This document shows, one piece after another, positions 23,814 through 30,133 of a stretch of DNA of 38,880 bases. Where the stretch lies: positions 1 to 38,880 of the forward strand of contig JAMCYP010000025.1 in the NCBI GenBank assembly GCA_023476545.1. Reading direction: 5' to 3'. The notes beneath the pieces are model-generated. The model did not search any database. It was not told where the DNA came from and worked only from the letters and a program-made list of their open reading frames with translations. Position 1 is the stretch's first letter, and every line of letters starts with the position of its first letter. The DNA is from Candidatus Martarchaeota archaeon. GTDB lineage: Archaea; Micrarchaeota; Micrarchaeia; Micrarchaeales; CABMGC01. Both the position numbers and the translations under genes were made by a program.

Positions 23814-24668
23814 TTGAAAGTATACAAGACCAGGGATAACAAGTACATAGTATACCTTCCTTTCGACGTCATAAGGCAGTTGGGGCTTAAGGGAAGCGAG
23901 GAGGTAGAGTTCATAGGCTTCAGCGGGAAGGCTTTCCTGTTTGCGAAGAAGGAGGACATAGCAAACCTGCTCATGAGCACCAAGAGCACGGTGAACGCCG
24001 GACCCGCTCCCGCGGGGCAGCAGCCTGCGCAGAAGAGGGTCGAGGTGACGCAGGACGAGGTGAAGGTGCTGAAGAAGCTCGATACTCTGAGATATGCTAA
24101 CCGCACTCCGTCGAATGTTGCGAAGCTGCTGAACGAGAGCGAGAAGAAGACGCTACAAGGGCTGATAAACAAGAAGGTAGTGTGGCTATTCAAGGCAAAG
24201 GGCTCGTACAGCATAAGCAAGGACGTTTACGACAAGTTCCTGATGAGGAAGACGGCGCAGCCTACTGCACCGGCGAAGAAGGAGGTGGTTGAGGAGCCTC
24301 AGAAGATGGTCATACTGCCGGTAAAGACCGCGAACGCTAATGTTGACAAGCTTGAGACCGATGGCTACATCGTGCTGCCCACTGAGGCAGAGGCATCGAG
24401 CCTGTCGCTCTCCGTTGAAGACAGCATAAGGTCGGGCAAGGTGCTAGGCATACGCGCCTTCAACAAGAAGTTTTACATAGTGCTGCGTGCGTTCTTCGAC
24501 AAGAACAGCGACAAGGTAATCAAGGAGCTGAAGAGCGGACCGAAGAAGGTGGATGAGATGGTCAAGAGCACGGGGCTGAAGGAGGACGGCATACGCTCCA
24601 TGCTCTACCTGCTCAGCGAACAGGGAGACGTAAGCGAGAGAAGGAAGGACGTGTTCACGCTGATTTAA
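23814..24668 (+). CDS. AbrB-like plus winged-helix protein, probable regulator
   Basis: A 284-residue protein of three recognisable parts. Residues 1-45 (KVYKTRDNKYIVYLPFDVIRQLGL, then EEVEFIGFSGKAFLF) resemble the swapped-hairpin AbrB/SpoVT DNA-binding fold. A central part (about 80-150) and the last 45 residues (KKVDEMVKSTGLKEDGIRSMLYLLSEQGDV) look like winged helices. A flexible Pro/Ala/Gln linker joins the first two. The start is TTG at 23814, the first codon that preserves the AbrB-like strand. It is divergent from argS and shares its promoter gap. A DNA-binding regulator or chromosomal protein is likely; the target is unknown. Confidence 0.6.
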   Translation: MKVYKTRDNKYIVYLPFDVIRQLGLKGSEEVEFIGFSGKAFLFAKKEDIANLLMSTKSTVNAGPAPAGQQPAQKRVEVTQDEVKVLKKLDTLRYANRTPSNVAKLLNESEKKTLQGLINKKVVWLFKAKGSYSISKDVYDKFLMRKTAQPTAPAKKEVVEEPQKMVILPVKTANANVDKLETDGYIVLPTEAEASSLSLSVEDSIRSGKVLGIRAFNKKFYIVLRAFFDKNSDKVIKELKSGPKKVDEMVKSTGLKEDGIRSMLYLLSEQGDVSERRKDVFTLI

Positions 24669-24693
24669 CCGGAGATTGTTCTGGGTCGATAAT

Positions 24694-25254
24694 ATGGAAG
24701 TAATCGATGAAACTAGAAGATTTGCAAAAGAAAGGGCGGAGAAGTACGGAGTTCCCTCCTTTCCCCACACGGAATACATAGCAACAAAAGGGGTGGAGCT
24801 TGCAAGAAAACTCGGAGCTGATGAGAAAATTGTTGAGCTTGGGTGCTATTTAATTGATATAGACCTTGGAAAAGCTTTGAAACAGGGTAAACAGGAAGAG
24901 CATGTAAATATGGGAGTTGAAACGGCTAATACTTTCTTAAGAAAATTTGATTTGTCGAGGGCAGAGAGAGATAAAGTACTGAATTGCATTGCGGCGCACC
25001 ATGGGCAAATGGAACATAGTTGCATAGAAAGCGAGATAGTTAAAAACGCAGATAATTACAAGTTCTTGTCACCAACAGGAATAGTCATATCATTATTTTA
25101 CCGACCGAAAGAAATTACTTTAAAACAAGAAGTGGACATATTGAAACAAAAACTTGAAGAAAAACACAAACTAGCTACACTAGCTGTTTGTAAGAGAGAA
25201 GCTGAAGTCAATTATAAGATAATAAAGCGATTCCTTGACGCAGTAATAGACTGA
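24694..25254 (+). CDS. HD-domain-like protein with altered HD motif
   Basis: A 186-residue helical protein laid out like small HD phosphohydrolases: His25 in FPHTEYIATKGVELARKLGA, then YLIDIDLGKA, His70, His102-His103 in IAAHHGQ, and VKNADNYKFL. At the second motif, normally LLHDIGK, the His is replaced by Ile54, so the HD metal dyad is incomplete while the Asp remains. Catalysis is therefore doubtful; a binding role is possible. The ATG at 24694 is preferred over a TTG at 24676. The gene is distinctly A+T-rich with AAA, GAA and TTA codons unlike the genes either side, which suggests recent transfer. Confidence 0.7.
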   Translation: MEVIDETRRFAKERAEKYGVPSFPHTEYIATKGVELARKLGADEKIVELGCYLIDIDLGKALKQGKQEEHVNMGVETANTFLRKFDLSRAERDKVLNCIAAHHGQMEHSCIESEIVKNADNYKFLSPTGIVISLFYRPKEITLKQEVDILKQKLEEKHKLATLAVCKREAEVNYKIIKRFLDAVID

Positions 25255-25262
25255 AGTGAAAA

Positions 25263-25415
25263 CTACAGCGCAGCGAAGTGGTCGAAGATTATTACCAGAA
25301 GCGTGAAGAGCGCAACTGCGATGAGCAGCACCTTCGCGCTCACCTTTGGTCCCATCTCCGGGGCGTCGTAGAAGCTGAGTATGCCCGCCTGCTGCTGTGG
25401 TGTCGATAGCGCCAT
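25263..25415 (-). CDS. secG: Preprotein translocase subunit Sec61-beta (archaeal SecG)
   Basis: A 50-residue protein that is easy to miss because of its length. It begins MALSTPQQQAGILSFYDAPE, where AGxxxFYD is the typical archaeal Sec61-beta segment, continues with GPKVSAKVLLI and then a single transmembrane helix (about 29-45) ending in IIFDHF. Sec61-beta sits at the edge of the SecYE channel and helps membrane protein insertion. It is five bases downstream of the polytopic membrane protein gene in the same direction, so cotranscribed. Assignment rests on the motif and size, both typical. Confidence 0.85.
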   Translation of the reverse strand: MALSTPQQQAGILSFYDAPEMGPKVSAKVLLIAVALFTLLVIIFDHFAAL

Positions 25416-25420
25416 TTATC

Positions 25421-26158
25421 TCACTTTTTGGATCCACTCTTCCTTGACGCGACGGCCGGTGCCACTGGCCCCGAGATCTGCTGGCGTATCCTGACCAGCA
25501 AGACGTAGAACGCGTAGGCGAAGAACGTGCTGATGAAGGTGCCGATAGCAACCAGGCCCAGCAGCCCGAATATGACGCCGAATACCAGCGATATTATGTA
25601 TACGGCGATGAACATGACAATCACAGAGAAGAGTATGCCCCAGAAGTTGCCTTCAGTGATCGCCCAGCTGCTCTTTATCGAGTCCACGACTCCCTTCTTG
25701 CCGCTCATCACCTCTACCGGAGCCAGATAGAGCCTGACGAAAAGGTAGATGCCGGGTATCACAAAGAGCAAGAAGCCTATGCCGACAGCTACTCCCACAG
25801 CTATGAGCGTGATTATCAGTGTGATATATCTGCTTATCGAGTGGCGTGCAGCCGCGGCGACGTCCTTTCTCGTGTCAATGGTCGCGGAGAGTACAGAGCC
25901 TATAACGAATACGTCCACAAGATAGACGACAATTATGCCGCCGAGGATTGGTCCGATCACGGACGTTATGAACGGCAGTATGGCAGTCGGAAGTGTTCCG
26001 ATGCTTGAAATGCTGTGGACATACTGGGCTTGTGAGAGTATCATGGATGAGAAGATGCTGGCCACCAGCGCGCCGAGGAGCGCGAAGAGCGTGACCGTCC
26101 TGTTCCTGAAGAGCGTACTGAAACTGTCTCCAACAGTACTGAGCACATCAATTCCCAT
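25421..26158 (-). CDS. Polytopic membrane protein, GPDPase membrane-domain-like
   Basis: A 245-residue protein with about six helices. The block FVIPGIYLFVRLYLAPVEVM followed by GVVDSIKSSWAITEGNFWGIL is characteristic of the membrane domain (DUF975/GPDPase-type) that occurs alone in many archaea and bacteria without a known catalytic role. The C-terminal tail is basic (SRKSGSKK). A strong TATA element (GTTTATAAAG on the minus strand, 26191-26200) precedes it by about 35-45 bases. The gene is the first of a pair with Sec61-beta, hinting at a housekeeping membrane function; no enzymatic residue is visible. Confidence 0.75.
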   Translation of the reverse strand: MGIDVLSTVGDSFSTLFRNRTVTLFALLGALVASIFSSMILSQAQYVHSISSIGTLPTAILPFITSVIGPILGGIIVVYLVDVFVIGSVLSATIDTRKDVAAAARHSISRYITLIITLIAVGVAVGIGFLLFVIPGIYLFVRLYLAPVEVMSGKKGVVDSIKSSWAITEGNFWGILFSVIVMFIAVYIISLVFGVIFGLLGLVAIGTFISTFFAYAFYVLLVRIRQQISGPVAPAVASRKSGSKK

Positions 26159-26202
26159 TCCAATCCCTTTGATATGATAAGGAAGAACACTTTATAAACA
26201 GC

Positions 26203-26530
26203 TCATCTCTGCGTTGCCATGGCCCCATCCAGAGACCTTGCGCATGAGCACTTTCTCGAAGCTGGCATCGAGGAGACCACTGTCCCTATGAGCTCCTTGG
26301 CCTTGCCTATGTTCTCGGCAAAAAGCCTTGTGACCTCTGCGAAGCTGACCGGCTCTATTCCTTCCTGGCGCTCAAGCCCCGCGTCATAGTCGGTGACTAC
26401 ACCTATCCGAGGTAGCAGATCTGCCGCTCGCTTGCCAGCATCGCCTCCGGGTACTGAGTCATGTTGACCAGCCCGAATCCCTGGTTTGAGAAGAACCTAG
26501 ACTCTGCTTTTGACGAGAACCCTGCGTCTC
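26203..26530 (-). pseudogene. C-terminal remnant of methylthioadenosine phosphorylase
   Basis: Two adjacent frames together spell the end of an MTAP-type phosphorylase: FSSKAESRFFSNQGF, VNMTQYPEAMLASERQICYLG, then after a frame change VVTDYDAGLERQEGIEPVSF and on to RKCSCARSLDGAMATQR with a stop at 26203-26205. A lost A at about 26402 (GGATAGG in place of GGAATAGG) explains the shift. The N-terminal two thirds of the enzyme, including the phosphate loop, are absent. MTAP splits the methylthioadenosine released by polyamine synthesis. The remnant is fused in frame to the gene upstream (26403-27284). The call is made from family motifs known to me, not from an alignment run. Confidence 0.8.
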
Positions 26531-27284
26531 CTTGCTCTTCGCTGTTGCGCTTTAGAGAGATCACGCTTATGATGACTGCGATGGCGCCCCCCACGGCAGC
26601 AGCAGCGCCCAGTGTTATCTCCCCATGCGCCATAATGAGATGTTTATGTGCAGCATCTAGCGCGCTCTGGTTTTCGACAACGCTCAGGCGAATGTGCTCT
26701 ATCACACTCTGGATGTGAGCTACCAGAAAGGTCTGAAACTTCCCTGTTACCCAGTTGAAGACGCCCTGTTGCTGGCCATTTGTGTATTGGATACCATCGA
26801 AGGTCAGCTTCAGCGCAGTGTTGCTTCCAAAAGATATGAACGAAGAGTTGCCCTGTGCGAGCAGTGTGGCGGTGATGGGTGACAACGCGGTTTGCGTCAC
26901 ACCTCCTCCTAAAGTTGCAACCTGTTTCAGCCCTTCTGTAACTATAGGGACCATTGTGCTGTTCCCTGCTGAAAGGGCATTGGAGAGGGATATCTGCGCG
27001 AATGTGTTTGTGGTACTGTTCCCTCCCGTGAAAATGGCCCATGTAGTAGGAAGCAGTACGCTTTGCACAAACCCCTGTCCTGAAGGAACAAACTTCTGCA
27101 ATGTGCTTATCGAGGTTTCGTTTACTACTTTAGGTATGCTTTCGGTAACAATCTGTGGAGCTACACGTGACGCGCTCTTCAACGCTAGTCCGGCTCCTTC
27201 CAAAGTAAGTCCGCTAGCGGCAGTTACGCCTCCGACAACAGCCATCGCCTTAGCGTGTCTCTCTATGTATTCTTTCACTGCCAT
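26403..27284 (-). CDS. Chimeric membrane protein ending in an MTAP fragment
   Basis: A 293-residue frame. Residues 1 to about 250 are an unrecognised exported or membrane protein: a hydrophobic N-terminal segment (AMAVVGGVTAASGLTLEGAGLAL), a long Ser/Thr/Asn-rich middle with glycosylation sites, and one transmembrane helix near the end (TLGAAAAVGGAIAVIISVISL) followed by KRNSEEQ. From about residue 252 the sequence is the decayed MTAP tail, added by deletion or recombination, and the frame stops at a frameshift there. The original stop of the membrane protein is probably lost. A TATA-like stretch (TATTTAAAG, minus strand, about 27311-27319) precedes it. The transposon lies 42 bases upstream of its start. 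Confidence 0.6.
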   Translation of the reverse strand: MAVKEYIERHAKAMAVVGGVTAASGLTLEGAGLALKSASRVAPQIVTESIPKVVNETSISTLQKFVPSGQGFVQSVLLPTTWAIFTGGNSTTNTFAQISLSNALSAGNSTMVPIVTEGLKQVATLGGGVTQTALSPITATLLAQGNSSFISFGSNTALKLTFDGIQYTNGQQQGVFNWVTGKFQTFLVAHIQSVIEHIRLSVVENQSALDAAHKHLIMAHGEITLGAAAAVGGAIAVIISVISLKRNSEEQGDAGFSSKAESRFFSNQGFGLVNMTQYPEAMLASERQICYLG

Positions 27285-27325
27285 GTAATCACTACCACTC
27301 TCGCAGGGCCCTTTAAATACATTGG

Positions 27326-27334
27326 CGTTAGCGA
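27326..27334. repeat. Left target site duplication of the transposon
   Basis: CGTTAGCGA, repeated exactly at 31593-31601, directly flanks the terminal inverted repeat. An exact 9-bp duplication indicates transposase-mediated insertion that has not decayed. Confidence 0.9.
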
Positions 27335-27351
27335 GGCTTTGCTAATAAAGT
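27335..27351 (+). repeat. Left terminal inverted repeat
   Basis: GGCTTTGCTAATAAAGT, the exact reverse complement of 31576-31592. Confidence 0.92.
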
Positions 27352-27389
27352 AATCTCTGCTAATAAAGTCCGAAATCTGCTAAAAAAGT
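27341..27389 (+). repeat. Subterminal iterons at the left end
   Basis: GCTAATAAAGT occurs at 27341-27351 and 27359-27369 and as GCTAAAAAAGT at 27379-27389, with starts 18 and 20 bases apart. Related copies are GCTAACAAAG at 29624-29633 before the methyltransferase, GCTCGTAAAGT at 31531-31541, and the right inverted repeat. They could be transposase or regulator binding sites. The last copy is immediately upstream of the TTTTAAGG-type promoter of the nuclease gene. Confidence 0.7.
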
Positions 27390-27422
27390 CAGGCTTTTAA
27401 GGCTTTTTTGGCAAATAGCACT

Positions 27423-28151
27423 ATGGCTACTTATAGCGAACCAGAACTTATCATCCCTACGCTCAGCTTGCTCAAAGAGCATTCTGCTGGCTTGAGGATG
27501 TCGCAGATAATACACGCTCTGCTTGGGGTATTAGCTCCTTCAGGGCACGATATGGACATAATCTCAGGAAGAGCGGACACTTATTTTAGTCAAAAAGTCA
27601 GAAACCTCAAATCCCACGATACCTTGACAAGAAAAGGTTTGGCTACCTACAATAATGGCATCTTCAAGATTACTGATGCTGGACTAAGGTATATTGAAGA
27701 AAATGTGCCGATACACGATGCACTCGTCTCTCAAGGATTTTCACAGAGGGATATAGACCAAGAGATTGAAAGCGACTATGATGGAATAATTATAGAAGAA
27801 GGTGCAGGAACAGAAAGATCAGCAGTCCAGCGAGAAAGGTCTGGAAGACTGCGAAACACTGCATTAAGAGAATTCAAGAGACGAAATGGAGGCAAATTGG
27901 AATGTTTGGTTTGCGGGTTCGACTTCGAGAAAAAATACGGAGAGTTAGGCCGAGATTACATAGAAATTCATCATAGGTCTCCTGTTCACCTTATGGATAT
28001 TCAAGGAACGCAAACGAGATTGTCAGAAGCACTTGAAAAAGTAGTCCCGCTCTGCTCTAATTGCCACAGAATGGTTCATAGAAAAAGGAGCACGGTCTTG
28101 TCGCCTGAAGAATTGAAACACATAGTCATAACTCAAGAAGGTAGGCAATGA
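27423..28151 (+). CDS. HNH restriction endonuclease with N-terminal winged helix
   Basis: A 242-residue predicted nuclease. Residues about 1-85 form an Mrr-N-like winged helix (LIIPTLSLLKEHSAGLRMSQI, then DTLTRKGLATYNNGIFKIT). Residues 155-225 form an HNH domain with a zinc site and all key residues: C161-x2-C164, H183-H184 in IEIHH, C211-x-N213-C214-H215 and H219. With the adjacent methyltransferase this makes a type II-like restriction pair. The ATG at 27423 is preferred over a TTG at 27408; GGCTTTTAAGG at 27391-27401 would give a leaderless transcript. The gene overlaps the TBP-like gene by ATGA. Confidence 0.85.
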   Translation: MATYSEPELIIPTLSLLKEHSAGLRMSQIIHALLGVLAPSGHDMDIISGRADTYFSQKVRNLKSHDTLTRKGLATYNNGIFKITDAGLRYIEENVPIHDALVSQGFSQRDIDQEIESDYDGIIIEEGAGTERSAVQRERSGRLRNTALREFKRRNGGKLECLVCGFDFEKKYGELGRDYIEIHHRSPVHLMDIQGTQTRLSEALEKVVPLCSNCHRMVHRKRSTVLSPEELKHIVITQEGRQ

Positions 28152-28441
28152 GGAGAATAAACGCAGATGTTAAAATAGTGAATGTGGTTGCAAGAGTAAA
28201 AACACCCCCTCTTGATTTATACAAGATGGCAAAGGCAAACAAGAACATGGTCTTCGACCAAGACTTGCGACTCGCTTGGCATCCAACTACCTGCGGGCAT
28301 GGGAACATAACCCTGATGAAAGGAGGCATCAGCATCGCTGGCGCAAGGTCTGTGAGAGAGGCTAAGAAAGAACTTGGGCTTTGTCTCAGCAGGTTAAAAT
28401 TTTACTACATAGGAGACGGGACTAAACGGCCAACGCCGTAA
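28148..28441 (+). CDS. Single-repeat TBP-fold protein (half TATA-binding protein)
   Basis: A 97-residue protein. Its pattern matches one repeat of the TATA-binding protein: VKIVNVVARVKT as first strand, PLDLYKMAKAN as first helix, NMVFDQDLRLAWHP, then GNITLMKGGISIAGARSVREAKKEL, which fits the LIFSSGKIVITGAKS-type strands and last helix of TBP. Cellular TBPs have two such repeats in tandem (about 180 residues); here only one is present, so it might dimerise into a saddle. ATGA overlap with the HNH gene shows translational coupling. It could be a DNA-recognition subunit of the nuclease or a control protein. The fold call is by eye. Confidence 0.65.
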   Translation: MRRINADVKIVNVVARVKTPPLDLYKMAKANKNMVFDQDLRLAWHPTTCGHGNITLMKGGISIAGARSVREAKKELGLCLSRLKFYYIGDGTKRPTP

Positions 28442-29603
28442 TTAGCTTCTTCTGGTTCTGCTTCACGTCGAGGTTGTGTATCACCAGATGCTTTACTTCC
28501 CTTTCGTTTCTTCCCTTTATGTTGTAGATGTAAGTTTTGCCAAATGACAGTATCTTGATACCTCTCTTTCTCTTGTAGAGGTTCAGTATAAACGGGGTTG
28601 ATTTTATTATAAGTACGAACTTCGCCTTCAGATTGATGACTATGTTCGCAAGCCGTTCTTGGTCTTCACGTGTAAATGGATTCTCTTCGTATTCACTAAA
28701 TTCTGTATCATAGGGGGGGTCAAGAAACACGAAGTCGTTCCCTGTGGGCTTATACTTCTCAAATATCTTTTCAAAGTCCAGATTCTCAATTTTCGCATTT
28801 GAAAGAACCTGTCTGACATCATCAGAAAATAGGCGATCGACCTTGTTTCTAAAGTCCTTATTGTTATAATTCATTCCTCCATATGGAACATTGAAGTCTC
28901 CAGAGTCATTGAATCTGAACATACCTCCGTAGCAAAATTCTCTAACAAAATAATAATTGGCCACTTTCTTTTCATCAGGTATTCCTATAAGTCCACGCTT
29001 ACTTCTGTTCATCATCTCTCTGAAGTGGATATAAAATCCACTTCTGAAAGCAGTTTCTATATTCTGCTTTATACTATCATTGCTGAAGTTATTTTCAGAA
29101 TCAAGATCCTTCTTGATGTGCTTAAGTTTTGCTATCACGTTTTTCTGCATTGTTTTTAACATGTTATCCCGGTCTAAACAGAACTTATTGTGGAATAATC
29201 CATTGAAAGCTAAAATCTCCCCATTGAAGAGCTTCACAATCCTGTTTTCGAGTTCAATATCGTCAATCTGGTTCCGTTTGTATTTGTTATATAAGTCAAG
29301 GAACTTGTCTCCGAAATTTGCCATATACTCATTGATGCGTTCCCAATACTTGACATAATAGTAGAGTTCTTTCTTGAACACCTCTCTCTGCTCACCATTG
29401 CAGAGCAATTTGTATATTAGCATCAGTTCTTGCGACCTGTCATTTATTACGGCATCAGTTGGTTGCAAATGGAAGAATAATGCGCCTCCTCCAAAAAATG
29501 GCTCAAAATATCTATCAAACTTTTTCGGTATAATCTTCTCAATGTATTTGATTTCGGAAGATTTACCTCCTGCCCATTTTATAATAGGTTTCACGTTAAA
29601 CAC
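28422..29603 (-). CDS. D12-class DNA adenine N6-methyltransferase (Dam-like)
   Basis: A 393-residue methyltransferase. SAM-binding motif X is IKWAGGK (residues 8-14), motif I is FEPFFGGGALFF (33-44) and the catalytic motif IV is DPPY (295-298). The order and spacing fit the alpha/D12 class that methylates adenine in a specific site. The target domain insert (about 90-230) is long and rich in Lys, Asn and Tyr. It should protect host DNA from the HNH nuclease. Composition is markedly A+T-rich. Its last 20 bases overlap the convergent TBP-like gene. Recognition sequence unknown. Confidence 0.92.
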   Translation of the reverse strand: MFNVKPIIKWAGGKSSEIKYIEKIIPKKFDRYFEPFFGGGALFFHLQPTDAVINDRSQELMLIYKLLCNGEQREVFKKELYYYVKYWERINEYMANFGDKFLDLYNKYKRNQIDDIELENRIVKLFNGEILAFNGLFHNKFCLDRDNMLKTMQKNVIAKLKHIKKDLDSENNFSNDSIKQNIETAFRSGFYIHFREMMNRSKRGLIGIPDEKKVANYYFVREFCYGGMFRFNDSGDFNVPYGGMNYNNKDFRNKVDRLFSDDVRQVLSNAKIENLDFEKIFEKYKPTGNDFVFLDPPYDTEFSEYEENPFTREDQERLANIVINLKAKFVLIIKSTPFILNLYKRKRGIKILSFGKTYIYNIKGRNEREVKHLVIHNLDVKQNQKKLITALAV

Positions 29604-29744
29604 CGAATAGATGTGTGGCTAACGCTAACAAAGAGGCATCACCCAAAAGCAAAAGAGAGCTATCTCTTGTTATGCGTTTTAGCTCGTACGCAGTTCTACT
29701 AAAAAGATTAGGTAAGAAAAAGGATTTATTACTTGCTATCCCTT
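29604..29744. promoter_or_regulatory. Promoter gap upstream of the methyltransferase
   Basis: These 141 bases hold no gene that I can see. They contain GCTAACGCTAACAAAG at 29618-29633, close to the element-end iteron, and a short dyad ACAC...GTGT at 29600-29616 next to the methyltransferase start. The A+T-rich right part should carry the TATA element on the minus strand. Confidence 0.4.
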
Positions 29745-29999
29745 TCATTTTTTCGCCCTGACCTTCATCACCTCTTTCCCGTTCTTGCCATTCTTGACAT
29801 ACGGCTTGTTCCAATAAGGAGACTTACAAGCAGGATTAGGGCATACAGTAGGCAGTTCATCGGTTCTGGGTATCCATTCGTGTCCGCACCTTGTGCAATG
29901 CAGTTTATGCTCGAACTCAAAACCACAATGAGGGCACTTAATCATATTGAGGGGTTCGATGCTATTGCTTTTAACCTTTTCGTTATTGACTTTAGCCAT
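29745..29999 (-). CDS. Small zinc-ribbon protein, transposon passenger
   Basis: An 84-residue protein with two or three zinc-binding knuckles: CPHCGFEFEHKLHCTRCGHEW and CPNPACKSPYWNKP, between a basic N-terminus and a Lys-rich tail. The CGHEWIPR plus CP-x-C-KSPYWNKP arrangement is common in small proteins carried by archaeal mobile elements (from memory). GGAGAGGT lies directly before the ATG. It is divergent from the transposase and may regulate it or assist transposition; no specific function is known to me. Confidence 0.75.
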   Translation of the reverse strand: MAKVNNEKVKSNSIEPLNMIKCPHCGFEFEHKLHCTRCGHEWIPRTDELPTVCPNPACKSPYWNKPYVKNGKNGKEVMKVRAKK

Positions 30000-30083
30000 A
30001 TATACCTCTCCTCAACCTTTATAATATATTATTCAAGGTATATAAAACTATCTTCTCTTTATCGGACTTCCTCAACTATACTG

Positions 30084-30101
30084 ATAGGTATATATACCTA
30101 T
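30084..30101. promoter_or_regulatory. 18-bp perfect palindrome in the transposase promoter
   Basis: ATAGGTATATATACCTAT is its own reverse complement. It lies 33-50 bases before the transposase ATG (30134) and includes a TATA-like core. A second TATA-like stretch, AAGGTATATAAAAC, at about 30035-30048 shares GGTATATA. The palindrome is seen directly; its use as operator or promoter core is inferred. Confidence 0.55.
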
Positions 30102-30133
30102 GAGTATATAGTTATATCGAAAGGAATGGTCTT

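Noticed and set aside
27423-28151. HNH gene as a homing endonuclease
   Set aside because: It is not inside an intron or intein and is paired with an adenine methyltransferase, so restriction is the better reading.
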